Source of the DNA: Bacteroidota bacterium | GTDB taxonomy: Bacteria > Bacteroidota > Bacteroidia > Bacteroidales > JAAUTT01 | Assembly (NCBI GenBank): GCA_023429135.1 | Contig: JAEYWD010000067.1 | Location: forward strand, 1-64,000 | Reading direction: 5' to 3' | DNA length: 64,000 bases | Shown: positions 42,975 to 51,231 of the stretch, one piece after another | Position numbering within the stretch: position 1 is the first letter of the stretch | Layout: the number at the start of each line of letters is the position of its first letter | Notes under the pieces: model-generated | Databases searched by the model: none | What the model was told of the DNA's origin: nothing | Seen by the model: only the letters and a program-made list of their open reading frames with translations | Made by a program: the position numbers and the translations under genes

Positions 42975-43394
42975 ATCAGTCGTTTTTGAGGTTAAAACAG
43001 CTCAGGGAGTGGTTAGTTCATGGTAATTCAAAAACACTCATTCATTCATTCTTCACCTTTCATAGAACTACTACTTTTCGGCGATGATGAGATTTTCATT
43101 TTTCTGAACATTTTCGCACGCCGATAAATACATCGACCATTTTAACCCGGGGCTACGCTTAACCCAGGGCTCCGCTATGCTTCACCCCGGGCTAGTAATA
43201 GGCCGCTCCTTCGGAGCTAAAATGCAATTACTTCATTCCTTCATTTTTTTCATTTTTTTCATTCATTCCTTCATTCCTTCATTCCTTCATTATTTCATTC
43301 CCTTCATTTCCTTCATTTTCTTCATTTATTCATTTCCTCCCTCTCCTCATATTCGTATAAATTTTATCTTTACCGCCCTAAAGTTTATATAATT
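42975..43394. other. Low-complexity and GC-repeat spacer, 420 bp, no gene
   Basis: From about 43230 to 43340 the sequence is an irregular TTCATT/CCTTCATT microsatellite-like tract, with an ATTCATTCATTC prelude at 43038-43053. Between 43147 and 43212 lie GC-rich palindromic words (CCCGGGGCTACGC, GGGCTCCGCTATGC and CCGCTCCTTCGGAGC). Any open frame here (for example 43177-43392) is a by-product of the repeat. A weak TATCTTTA element at 43365-43372 precedes the C1 peptidase gene. Confidence 0.7.
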
Positions 43395-44540
43395 ATGCGA
43401 AACAACTTCTTTCTAACATTTTTGCTGTTATTTATTATTGCTGGAAATGTATTTTCCCAGAACCCAAGTGAAGGGTATATTTTTAAGATGGATAAACAGC
43501 TTGCTGCGAGCCCTGTGAAAGATCAAAATAAAACCAATACCTGCTGGAGTTTTTCGGCTATCAGTATGCTGGAATCGGAATTATTAAAAGCAGGCAAGGG
43601 TGAATACGATCTTTCGGAAATGTTTATTGTTTATCATAATTACCTCCGGAAGGCCGATAAGTTTGTAAGAATGCACGGTACCGTTGAGTTTGCCGGAGGT
43701 GGTGAAAACAACGATGTGACCGACATTATCAGTACCTTTGGAATTGTTCCCGAAACAGCTTTTGCAGGATTAAAACCAGGCGAAACTTCCCACAATCATT
43801 TTGAAATGGACAAGCTTTTGAGAGCTTATGTGGATGGTATTGCTAAAACTACAAATCAACCTATAAGTCCTGTGTGGGCCAGCGGCCTTGAAGGAATCCT
43901 TCAGTCGTACCTGGGAAAAGTTCCAATGAAATTTCAGTATCAGGGGAAGGAATATACACCTCAAACTTTTGCAGCTTCGCTTGGGATAAATCCTGGTGAT
44001 TATGTGATGGTTTCTTCTTACACGCACCATCCGTTTTACCAGACTTTTATACCCGAATTGCCCGATAACTGGTCGTGGGGTAAAGCATACAACGTGCCAA
44101 TCGATGAGTTTGTAAGCATTGTGGATAATGCTTTGATAAATGGCTACACTGTCGGATGGGCAAGCGACGTTAGCGATAAAGGTTTTAATTTTAAGAAAGG
44201 TGTTGCTGTTGTTCCCGAAATGGACGAGAAAAAAGCTACTCAGCAAGAGTGGGATCAGGTTTTTCTTGCTCCCGGTAAAGAGAAAAAAATCACCCAGGAA
44301 ATGCGCCAGGTCGATTTCGATAATTATTCATCGACTGACGATCATGGAATGCACATTACCGGTCTGGCAAAAGACCAAAATGGGAAAAAATATTATTATG
44401 TGAAAAATTCCTGGGGAACAGAAAATCCTTACAAGGGTTATATTTATGTTTCTGAATCGTATTTCAGGTTAAGAACTACTGTTATTTTTCTTAACAGGAA
44501 TGCTCTTCCGGAGGCAACCAGAAAAAAGCTCGGCGTTTAA
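43395..44540 (+). CDS. Secreted C1-family peptidase (aminopeptidase C / bleomycin-hydrolase-like)
   Basis: 381 residues with a signal peptide (to about S21-Q22). Papain-fold catalytic residues are visible: Q-N-K-T-N-T-C50-W-S-F-S-A, then D-D-H-G-M-H-I about 317-322 and V-K-N-S-W-G about 336-341. The order and the E-S-E-L-L / Y-H-N-Y-L blocks resemble PepC/bleomycin hydrolase. It is exported here, unlike cytosolic PepC. The gene ends 12 bp before the N-carbamoylputrescine amidase gene, so they may be co-transcribed. Confidence 0.9.
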   Translation: MRNNFFLTFLLLFIIAGNVFSQNPSEGYIFKMDKQLAASPVKDQNKTNTCWSFSAISMLESELLKAGKGEYDLSEMFIVYHNYLRKADKFVRMHGTVEFAGGGENNDVTDIISTFGIVPETAFAGLKPGETSHNHFEMDKLLRAYVDGIAKTTNQPISPVWASGLEGILQSYLGKVPMKFQYQGKEYTPQTFAASLGINPGDYVMVSSYTHHPFYQTFIPELPDNWSWGKAYNVPIDEFVSIVDNALINGYTVGWASDVSDKGFNFKKGVAVVPEMDEKKATQQEWDQVFLAPGKEKKITQEMRQVDFDNYSSTDDHGMHITGLAKDQNGKKYYYVKNSWGTENPYKGYIYVSESYFRLRTTVIFLNRNALPEATRKKLGV

Positions 44541-44552
44541 AAATTAGAAAAG

Positions 44553-45419
44553 ATGGCAAAGGTTAAAGTTGGTTTGGTGCAGATGTCGTGTGTGGCCGAC
44601 AAAGAAGCAAATATTGAAAAAGCAAAGGCAAAGATTATTGAAGCTGCCGGAAAAGGTGCCCAGATAGTATGTTTGCAGGAGCTTTTTTCGTCGCTTTATT
44701 TCTGTGATGTGGAAGCACATACAAACTTTGGTCTGGCCGAGGCGATTCCCGGGCCTACTACTTCGGAATTTCAGGCGTTAGCCGAAAAACACAAAGTGGT
44801 GATCATAGCGTCGCTTTTCGAGAAACGTGCTCCCGGTTTGTATCATAACACCACGGCGGTTATCGATGCTGATGGCAGTTACCTTGGAAAATACAGGAAG
44901 CAGCATATTCCTGATGATCCCGGATATTACGAAAAGTTCTATTTCACGCCAGGCGATGAAGGCTATAAAGTTTTTAAAACGAAATATGCCAGTATCGGGG
45001 TTTTGATCTGCTGGGACCAGTGGTATCCCGAAGCTGCCAGAATTACTGCACTGAAAGGAGCTGAAATACTCTTTTATCCCACCGCCATAGGCTGGGATGT
45101 GAACGAAGAAAACGACGATATCAGTTGTGAACAATATCAGGCGTGGCAAACCATACAGCGTTCGCATGCCATCGCCAACGGAGTTCATGTGGTGAGTGTA
45201 AATCGCGTGGGGCGCGAAGCCGATCAGCAGTTCTGGGGCGGTTCGTTTGTTGCCAATCCTTTCGGTACAATTGTTTATCAGGCGTCGCACGATCAGGAAA
45301 TTGTCCACGTTCAGGAAATTGATACCGAACTAACCGGACATTATCGTTCCGTATGGCCATTTCTGCGCGACAGGCGAATAGATACCTATGAACCAATTAC
45401 AAAACGATTTCTGGAATAA
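44553..45419 (+). CDS. aguB: N-carbamoylputrescine amidase
   Basis: 288 residues of the nitrilase/carbon-nitrogen hydrolase family, with the Glu-Lys-Cys triad E43 (L-Q-E-L-F), K116 (Y-R-K-Q-H-I-P-D-D) and C153 (L-I-C-W-D-Q-W-Y-P-E). The Q-W-Y-P-E-A-A-R and D-D-P-G-Y-Y-E-K-F-Y-F-T-P-G-D blocks match AguB rather than other amidases. It converts N-carbamoylputrescine to putrescine, CO2 and ammonia. Agmatine deiminase, the previous step, follows after a 262-bp repeat-containing spacer. Confidence 0.95.
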   Translation: MAKVKVGLVQMSCVADKEANIEKAKAKIIEAAGKGAQIVCLQELFSSLYFCDVEAHTNFGLAEAIPGPTTSEFQALAEKHKVVIIASLFEKRAPGLYHNTTAVIDADGSYLGKYRKQHIPDDPGYYEKFYFTPGDEGYKVFKTKYASIGVLICWDQWYPEAARITALKGAEILFYPTAIGWDVNEENDDISCEQYQAWQTIQRSHAIANGVHVVSVNRVGREADQQFWGGSFVANPFGTIVYQASHDQEIVHVQEIDTELTGHYRSVWPFLRDRRIDTYEPITKRFLE

Positions 45420-45429
45420 AAAGGCAGCA

Positions 45430-45672
45430 GGTAGCAAACATTGAACTCCCGGTAACATAAAATGTGTTGCTGGTATGAAACCTTGAGCTCCTTGTATCAA
45501 ACCCTGGCGTCAAGGTAAGGAACCGGGAGCTTCCGGTGTCAAACCCTGGGCTCCTTGTATCAAACCTTGACGTCCAGGTAAGGAACCTTTAGATCAAGGT
45601 ATCAAACCTTGGGCTTTCGGTAACGAACCTTGAGCTCAAAGTAACAAACATTAAACTTCAAGTATTAAACTA
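45430..45672. repeat. Degenerate 21-bp tandem array between aguB and aguA
   Basis: About 11 imperfect units of about 21 bp, consensus GGTATCAAACCTTGAGCTC plus two or three variable bases. They occur in head-to-tail order across almost the whole spacer. Unit starts include 45430, 45471, 45494, 45514, 45535, 45557, 45577, 45598 and 45619. No reading frame is maintained. Confidence 0.8.
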
Positions 45673-45681
45673 TATTTATAA

Positions 45682-46716
45682 ATGACTCCAAAAGCATCAG
45701 GGTACCGGTTTCCGGCCGAATGGGAAAAACATGTGGCCACCTGGTTAACGTATCCGCACAACGAAGCCTCTTTTCCGGGAACGATGGATAAAATTTACGA
45801 TTCGTACCTCAAATTCATCAAAGCCATTACAAAAAGCGAACTGGTACGCATCAATATTCCCGACCTTACCTATGAACAGCAGTTTATACAGCAGTTGCAT
45901 GAACATGGGATCGACGACTCAAAAGTCGAGATTTTTATACATCCAAGCGACGATGTATGGTGCCGCGATCATGGTCCCTGTTTTGTAATCAACCCGAATG
46001 CTACCGACAAAAAAGCAATTGTTAACTGGGGTTTTAACGCCTGGGGCGGCAAATATCCTTTCGAGAACGATAATGCAATTCCTTTGAAAGTTGCTGCTCA
46101 TTACGGTTTGCCTATTTTCTCGCCCGATATAATTATGGAAGGCGGCTCTATTGATGTGAATGGTGCTGGTACACTTCTTACAACAACGGCCTGTTTATTG
46201 AATAAAAATCGTAATCCTCATCTGTCGCAGAACCAGATAGAAGATTATCTGATGCAGTTCTATAATGTTGAGCAGATTGTATGGTTGGGCGATGGTATTG
46301 CCGGCGACGATACCGACGGTCATGTGGATGATATAACCCGTTTTGTATCATCGGATGTTATCGTTACTGCCGTTGAAATAAACAAAAACGATGAAAATTA
46401 CGGACCCCTCCAGGAGAACCTGAAACAGCTTAAAAAGCTCCGCTTAATAGATGGCAAACAGCCTCATCTTGTGGAATTGCCCATGCCATCGCCAGTTTAT
46501 TTCGAAGGCAACAGACTTCCAGCTTCATATGCAAACTTCTATCTTACTAATAATGATGTAATAGTTCCTAATTTCCGCTGCAAAATGGACGACAAAGCTA
46601 TGTATATTCTTGAGGAATGTTTTAAAGGAAGAAGTATTGTTGGTATTGATTCGACTGATATTGTCTGGGGCTTTGGAAGTTTTCACTGCCTGAGTCAGCA
46701 GGAGCCGGAAGTGTAA
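45682..46716 (+). CDS. aguA: Agmatine deiminase
   Basis: 344 residues of the guanidino-modifying enzyme family. Catalytic Cys336 is in F-H-C-L-S-Q-Q-E-P near the end. The acid/His pairs W-C-R-D-H-G-P about 94-100 and D-T-D-G-H-V-D-D about 211-218 are in place. The E-G-G-S-I-D-V-N-G motif (about 153-161) and the W-L-G-D-G-I-A-G-D block are typical. It hydrolyses agmatine to N-carbamoylputrescine, which AguB finishes to putrescine. An arginine decarboxylase is not in the window. Confidence 0.96.
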   Translation: MTPKASGYRFPAEWEKHVATWLTYPHNEASFPGTMDKIYDSYLKFIKAITKSELVRINIPDLTYEQQFIQQLHEHGIDDSKVEIFIHPSDDVWCRDHGPCFVINPNATDKKAIVNWGFNAWGGKYPFENDNAIPLKVAAHYGLPIFSPDIIMEGGSIDVNGAGTLLTTTACLLNKNRNPHLSQNQIEDYLMQFYNVEQIVWLGDGIAGDDTDGHVDDITRFVSSDVIVTAVEINKNDENYGPLQENLKQLKKLRLIDGKQPHLVELPMPSPVYFEGNRLPASYANFYLTNNDVIVPNFRCKMDDKAMYILEECFKGRSIVGIDSTDIVWGFGSFHCLSQQEPEV

Positions 46717-46723
46717 TCATTTT

Positions 46724-46756
46724 AAACCTTTCAGGTTTTTAAAACCTGAAAGGTTT
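46724..46756. terminator. Perfect 33-nt palindrome P2 (repeat-type terminator)
   Basis: 16-nt arms (AAACCTTTCAGGTTTT and mirror) around one T. It starts 8 bp after the AguA stop and ends 12 bp from the stop of the convergent beta-barrel gene, so it can serve both strands. Confidence 0.88.
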
Positions 46757-46767
46757 GGTTTTCTTAT

Positions 46768-47418
46768 CTACTTAATAGTATAGCGTATTCCCAAAGAGAG
46801 AGAATTGGGTACAAAACGGAAAGAGAAAGTATTGGTAATGTCTCTCCTGTTTGTATTTCCGTTCTTGGATTTATCCACATCCTGAGTAAATCCTAAAAAT
46901 CCAATGCCAGCTTCGAGTCCAACTTTATCCGAGATATCGTATCTGAAACCCGGTATAACTCCAATACTGAACATACTACTGTTTCTTTCTGTGGTAACAG
47001 TTGTTGAACCTGATTTGGTTTCGATAGTTGTTTTTCCAAACCCCAGGCTTGCCTGCGCCTGGCCGTAAAAATAGGCTCTGTCGCCTAAAGAGAAATATTT
47101 CTTCAGGTAAGGAGAGATTGTAAACATGCCATTTTTAGAGATAGTTTCGGAAATTGAATTTTCAGTCTTGGATTTATTAAGGGTGTAACCAATACCAATT
47201 CCTACAGATAAATTATCGGCAAGAAAATATTCCACATCCGGAATAAGGCTGAAATTAGTCCTGGACGGACCATCTTCGGTGTTACTACCCTCTTCGGTTT
47301 TATCTTTTGAAAGAGATAGCGAAAAAGCGCCTCCAACAACAAGAGATCCTGAACTGATCTGACTAAAAACTTTTAACGGACCCACAGCAATTAACATTAA
47401 AATAACGATTCTTTTCAT
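46768..47418 (-). CDS. Small outer-membrane beta-barrel protein
   Basis: 216 residues, signal peptide M-K-R-I-V-I-L-M ... K-V-F-S-Q and then alternating amphipathic strands (G-S-L-V-V-G-G-A-F-S-L-S-L at the start, S-L-G-I-R-Y-T-I-K at the end). It resembles the general porin-like/OmpA-barrel group of Bacteroidetes. No conserved functional motif is seen. Confidence 0.8.
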   Translation of the reverse strand: MKRIVILMLIAVGPLKVFSQISSGSLVVGGAFSLSLSKDKTEEGSNTEDGPSRTNFSLIPDVEYFLADNLSVGIGIGYTLNKSKTENSISETISKNGMFTISPYLKKYFSLGDRAYFYGQAQASLGFGKTTIETKSGSTTVTTERNSSMFSIGVIPGFRYDISDKVGLEAGIGFLGFTQDVDKSKNGNTNRRDITNTFSFRFVPNSLSLGIRYTIK

Positions 47419-47519
47419 GTTTATTAAATTGATTGAACTGATAAATAATTATAAATTGAATTTAGATTTATAACACTTTTAAACTACTTTCATAAATTAA
47501 TATTGTAATTTTTGATCAA

Positions 47520-48755
47520 ATGTACCGACGTAAATTTTTAAAAACAGTACCAGCCACTGCCGCTGTAGCTGCCATAAGCCCTATCTCATTTGCAGCTCCT
47601 GAAAATACGGGTAACCCCTCTTTACGGGAATATTGGGTTAGTGTTGCAGAAAAAATAATGTTTCCTGTATTAAATGAGCTTTCGAAGGGTAACTTAAAGA
47701 AAGCCATGCCTGTAGCTTTTAAAGAAGGGCACGAAGGACGGAAGAAACACGCTTACCTGGAAGCATTTGCAAGAACTATGGCCGGAATCTCTCCGTGGTT
47801 GAATTTACCCGACGATTCTACCACCGAAGGAAAAAAGCGCAAACAATTCTTTGAAATGGCCAGGCTTTGTATTGATAAGGGAACTGATATCAACTCCCCG
47901 GATTATCTTGGGTTTGATTTTGGTGGCCAAACGCTTGTAGATGCTGCTTTTTTAGCTCATAGTCTTGTAAGGGCTCCCCGACTATGGAATAGCCTCGATA
48001 AAAGGGTTCAGGACAATGTAGTGAAAGCTTTGCTACTTACCCGGTCAGTAAAACCCGGTTACAGCAACTGGCTTCTTTTTAGCGCAATGATTGAAGCTTT
48101 TTTCTTTAAATATGGCTTCGATTACGATCCTATGCGCGTGGATTATGCACTCAAAAAACATTACGAATGGTATAAAGGCGATGGTATGTATGGCGATGGG
48201 CCTGATTTCCATTGGGATTATTACAATAGCTTTGTGATTCAGCCCATGATGCTGGATATTATGAGCATTTTCAAAGAAAAGGATTATGAAGTGAAATCCC
48301 GTTACGATACTGTTGTAAAAAGACTTCAACGTTACGCGGTAATTCAGGAGCGGTTAATTTCTCCTGAGGGTACATTTCCACCCATTGGCCGATCGTTAGC
48401 CTATCGTTTCGGGGCTTTTCAGGCCTTAGCGCAAGTGTGTCTGAGCGAAATTCTACCCGAATCATTAACTCCAGGGCAGGTCAAAAATGCGCTTTCGCAT
48501 GTAATTAAGCGTATGATAGAAGCTCCGGGAACCTTCGACAAAGATGGCTGGCTTACAATAGGTTTTTATGGTCAACAGAAAAACATAGGCGAAATCTATA
48601 TTAATTCAGGAAGCATTTATTTATGTATGGTTGGCTTATTGCCTCTTGGTTTGCCCGCCGATTCAAATTTCTGGAAGGCCGCACCCGAAGACTGGACTTC
48701 GAAAAAAATATGGAGCGGAGTTGATTTACCTGCCGATTCGGCCTTATATTCCTGA
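47520..48755 (+). CDS. DUF2264-family exported protein
   Basis: 411 residues. N-terminus M-Y-R-R-K-F-L-K-T-V-P-A with a Tat-like R-R-K-F-L-K motif and a short hydrophobic stretch. The body matches DUF2264 (A-F-A-R-T-M-A-G-I-S-P-W-L-N-L, D-G-M-Y-G-D-G-P-D-F-H-W-D-Y-Y-N-S-F), an alpha/alpha-barrel family predicted to act on polysaccharides. The substrate is unknown. Likely exported folded by Tat. Confidence 0.85.
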   Translation: MYRRKFLKTVPATAAVAAISPISFAAPENTGNPSLREYWVSVAEKIMFPVLNELSKGNLKKAMPVAFKEGHEGRKKHAYLEAFARTMAGISPWLNLPDDSTTEGKKRKQFFEMARLCIDKGTDINSPDYLGFDFGGQTLVDAAFLAHSLVRAPRLWNSLDKRVQDNVVKALLLTRSVKPGYSNWLLFSAMIEAFFFKYGFDYDPMRVDYALKKHYEWYKGDGMYGDGPDFHWDYYNSFVIQPMMLDIMSIFKEKDYEVKSRYDTVVKRLQRYAVIQERLISPEGTFPPIGRSLAYRFGAFQALAQVCLSEILPESLTPGQVKNALSHVIKRMIEAPGTFDKDGWLTIGFYGQQKNIGEIYINSGSIYLCMVGLLPLGLPADSNFWKAAPEDWTSKKIWSGVDLPADSALYS

Positions 48756-48834
48756 TTGGATAAAAAATATGATGAAAAGCATATTTTACCTAAAATATTA
48801 AGGGATTAATATATCCCTATTTATATTAATTCTT

Positions 48835-48842
48835 TACATTTG
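48835..48842 (+). promoter_or_regulatory. Putative -7 element of the RRM protein gene
   Basis: TACATTTG matches TAnnTTTG, with a predicted leader of about 24 nt to the ATG at 48870. Transcription from here starts downstream of the alternative upstream start (48840), which supports the later ATG. Confidence 0.6.
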
Positions 48843-48869
48843 TATATATATAATTTTAATCAAACAATC

Positions 48870-49202
48870 ATGAACATTTATTTAGGTAACGTTGATTTCA
48901 AAGTTAAAGAGGAACAACTAACGGATTTATTTGCAGAGTACGGAGAGGTAAAGTCTGTTAAGGTTATCACTGATAAGCTTACAGGCAGAAGCAAAGGTTT
49001 CGCTTTTGTCGAAATGCCTAACGACAGCGAAGCTAAAGAGGCTATCTCTAATTTAAACGGTTACATGCTTAACAATCGTGAACTTTCAGTATCTGAAGCT
49101 CGTCCAAAAGAAGAAGGTGGTGGATCAAGAAAGCCATTCAGAAGTGACTATGGCGGCGGAAGAAGTAATGGTGGAAACAGAGGCGGTTACGATCGCAGAT
49201 AA
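48870..49202 (+). CDS. RRM-type RNA-binding protein
   Basis: About 110 residues. RNP2 (I-Y-L-G-N-V, 3-8) and RNP1 (K-G-F-A-F-V-E-M, 42-49) of an RNA-recognition motif, then a Gly/Arg/Ser-rich tail (K-P-F-R-S-D-Y-G-G-G-R). Such single-RRM proteins are common in Bacteroidetes and may act in cold shock or mRNA regulation. The ATG at 48870 is chosen because the earlier frame start falls inside the -7 element. Confidence 0.93.
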   Translation: MNIYLGNVDFKVKEEQLTDLFAEYGEVKSVKVITDKLTGRSKGFAFVEMPNDSEAKEAISNLNGYMLNNRELSVSEARPKEEGGGSRKPFRSDYGGGRSNGGNRGGYDRR

Positions 49203-49224
49203 AAATATAGTCCTGAGATTTTTA

Positions 49225-49254
49225 AAAAGCTGTCTTTTCAAGGCAGCTTTTTTT
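49225..49254 (+). terminator. Terminator of the RRM gene
   Basis: AAAAAGCTG / CAGCTTTTT with an inner TCTT/AAGG stem and a T-run. Confidence 0.9.
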
Positions 49255-49334
49255 ATTGCTTTTATTTTCAGCTCCTCAAAATTTTAGCGCAACAAAGCGG
49301 TGAAACATTTCGTATTAAAGGGAAAAATGAAGAT

Positions 49335-50093
49335 ATGAGAAGATTGTTAACCCTCGCGTTATCTGTTTTGCTTTTAAGCAGTAGTTGTGAATTATTGGAA
49401 GAGGATGGTGGTTTAGGCGACAGCGAAATAGCTGAAGGTTTGAAAACCGCTCTGGAAGTAGGAACCGATTCATCGGTTTTTAAAACATCGGCAGTAGATG
49501 GTTTTTATAAAGATGCTGCGTTAAAAATTCTTCTACCTGCCGAAGCCGATGTAATTGTAAAAAATATTGGTAGTGTTCCTGGCGGGAATCAGTTACTTGA
49601 GAATGTTTATTTACGCATAAACCGCTCGGCAGAGGATGCAGCAAAATCTGCAGGTCCTATTTTTAAAAATTCTATCCGTAGCTTAAGCATAAGTGATGCA
49701 CTTGCTATTTTGAAAGGACAGAATCCAGCCAGTAAAAAGAAATCGCTAGCCTTCGATTCCACAGCAGCTACTCAGTATCTGAAAAGTACCTGTTATACTC
49801 AGTTGGTAGAGGCTTTTTCAGTACCTATAAATCAGTCGCTCGATAAAGATCTGGTAGGAACCATGTCGACAAATGATGCCTGGAGCAAGTTAACTTCCGC
49901 TTATAATTTATTGACTCCGTTAATTGGACCAAAAGTAAATACCAGTTTGGGCAACTACGCCACCGAAAAGGCATTGGAAGGTCTTTTCATGAAGGTAGGA
50001 GAGGAGGAGATTAAAATACGCCGCGACCCCTGGAAATGGGTTACAACTACCGTCGGAAATATTCTTACAAGGGTATTCGGATCAAAAAGCTAA
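49335..50093 (+). CDS. DUF4197-family lipoprotein
   Basis: 252 residues, lipobox L-S-S-S-C about residue 18. The DUF4197 body has I-A-E-G-L-K-T-A-L-E-V-G-T, F-Y-K-D-A-A-L-K-I-L-L-P and a helical end. The family has unknown function and is found widely in Gram-negative bacteria. The stop overlaps the convergent SDR stop by 4 nt. Confidence 0.88.
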   Translation: MRRLLTLALSVLLLSSSCELLEEDGGLGDSEIAEGLKTALEVGTDSSVFKTSAVDGFYKDAALKILLPAEADVIVKNIGSVPGGNQLLENVYLRINRSAEDAAKSAGPIFKNSIRSLSISDALAILKGQNPASKKKSLAFDSTAATQYLKSTCYTQLVEAFSVPINQSLDKDLVGTMSTNDAWSKLTSAYNLLTPLIGPKVNTSLGNYATEKALEGLFMKVGEEEIKIRRDPWKWVTTTVGNILTRVFGSKS

Positions 50094-50842
50094 ACGTAGA
50101 TCATTTTGCGGGTCATACCCCCGTCAACAATAAAATTTTGCCCGGTTATAAAATTATTTTCTTCATTCGAAAGAAATAATAATAACCGGGCAATATCTTT
50201 TGCATTACCCACACGACCGGCAGGGTGCTGCATATGGTCAGCTTCGGTTAACTCCGGTTTCTTGCGGTTGGCACTCTTTTTCAGATCCGAAACTTCAATC
50301 CAGCCCGGACTGATACAATTAACTTTTATTTCGGGTCCCAGACTTACAGCAAGGGCATGGGTAATTGAGTAAACCGCCCCTTTTGATGATGAATATGCTT
50401 CGGTGTCAGCTTCGGACATAAACGCCCTGGTAGAACATAAATTAATTATGGAACCCTTTGCTGATTTAAGATACGGTGCGGCATGTTTCGAAAACAGGAA
50501 CACACTGGTAATATTCACACCCATCACCTTATTCCATTCTTCGATTGTAAGTTCGGTTACAGGCTTGTTTACAGCTATGGCAGCATTGTTTACCAATATA
50601 TCCAGTCTTCCTGCAAAAGAAATGGCTTTATCCAAGCTTTCTCTTACATCTTTTTCCACTGAAACATCGCCATGTACAAATTGAATTTCTCCACAAGGCT
50701 TTAGTTCAGTAAAAGTTTCTTTTCCTGCTTCCGCATCATTATCAACAATTGTAACCTTAAAACCGTTTTCGAGAAACGTTAATGCCGATTGTTTGCCGAT
50801 GCCCTGAGCTCCGCCTGTTATAAGTACATGCCGTTTATTCAT
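50090..50842 (-). CDS. Short-chain dehydrogenase/reductase
   Basis: 250 residues, classical SDR: cofactor loop T-G-G-A-Q-G-I-G (9-16), N-N-A-A-I (85-89), catalytic S137, Y150 and K154 (Y-S-S-S-K). The cofactor and substrate are not predictable. It is the last gene of an operon with the GroES-like and aldo-keto reductase genes (6-bp spacing). Confidence 0.92.
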   Translation of the reverse strand: MNKRHVLITGGAQGIGKQSALTFLENGFKVTIVDNDAEAGKETFTELKPCGEIQFVHGDVSVEKDVRESLDKAISFAGRLDILVNNAAIAVNKPVTELTIEEWNKVMGVNITSVFLFSKHAAPYLKSAKGSIINLCSTRAFMSEADTEAYSSSKGAVYSITHALAVSLGPEIKVNCISPGWIEVSDLKKSANRKKPELTEADHMQHPAGRVGNAKDIARLLLFLSNEENNFITGQNFIVDGGMTRKMIYV

Positions 50843-50848
50843 AGTTAA

Positions 50849-51226
50849 TTACTGAAATAGTTCTTCGTCCCTCACAAGAAAAAGTATTGCTGCCTGCGAT
50901 ACAACAATGTATTTCTCCTCGTTAAACTGAATTTCGAAACTGTTATTTTGTAAATAAACAGCTAAGTCGCCTTCTTTGGGCTGTAGAGGTACATATTTTA
51001 CCTGGTCGCTTTTTTTCCAGGCTTCGTCTTCGATAACAGCAGGGATGGGAAAGCCTGGTCCGACTTTTACAACATAGCCACTCTGGATTTTTTCGTTTTC
51101 CTGAACTCCTGGAGGTAGAAACAAACCTGTTTTTGTCCTTTCCAGCGGGCTACGGGGTTTTATAAGTATCCTGTCGCCCACCATGATAAACTTATTTAAA
51201 TCTTTTCCTTCAATTTGAATAGACAT
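50849..51226 (-). CDS. GroES-like co-chaperone family protein
   Basis: 125 residues with the GroES fold: G-D-R-I-L-I-K-P at the start, a mobile-loop-like T-K-T-G-L-F-L-P-P, G-Y-V-V-K-V-G-P-G and a final strand E-E-K-Y-I-V-V. It is longer than GroES (about 95), with an insert near residues 62-85 (A-V-I-E-D-E-A-W-K-K-S-D). No GroEL gene is adjacent; it lies between an aldo-keto reductase and an SDR, so its role is probably not the main chaperonin. Confidence 0.8.
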   Translation of the reverse strand: MSIQIEGKDLNKFIMVGDRILIKPRSPLERTKTGLFLPPGVQENEKIQSGYVVKVGPGFPIPAVIEDEAWKKSDQVKYVPLQPKEGDLAVYLQNNSFEIQFNEEKYIVVSQAAILFLVRDEELFQ

Positions 51227-51231
51227 ATAGA

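Noticed and set aside
43177..43392. 71-residue open frame upstream of the C1 peptidase
   Set aside because: It is built from the TTCATT low-complexity tract (Phe/Ile/Ser-rich) with no plausible start; a by-product of repeat sequence.
43770..44246. 158-residue frame antisense to the C1 peptidase
   Set aside because: Shadow of the real gene on the other strand.
44778..45308. 176-residue frame antisense to aguB
   Set aside because: Shadow of the real gene; no own promoter or motif.
45430..45672. Possible CRISPR-like array
   Set aside because: 21-bp head-to-tail degenerate units with no unique spacers and no cas genes.
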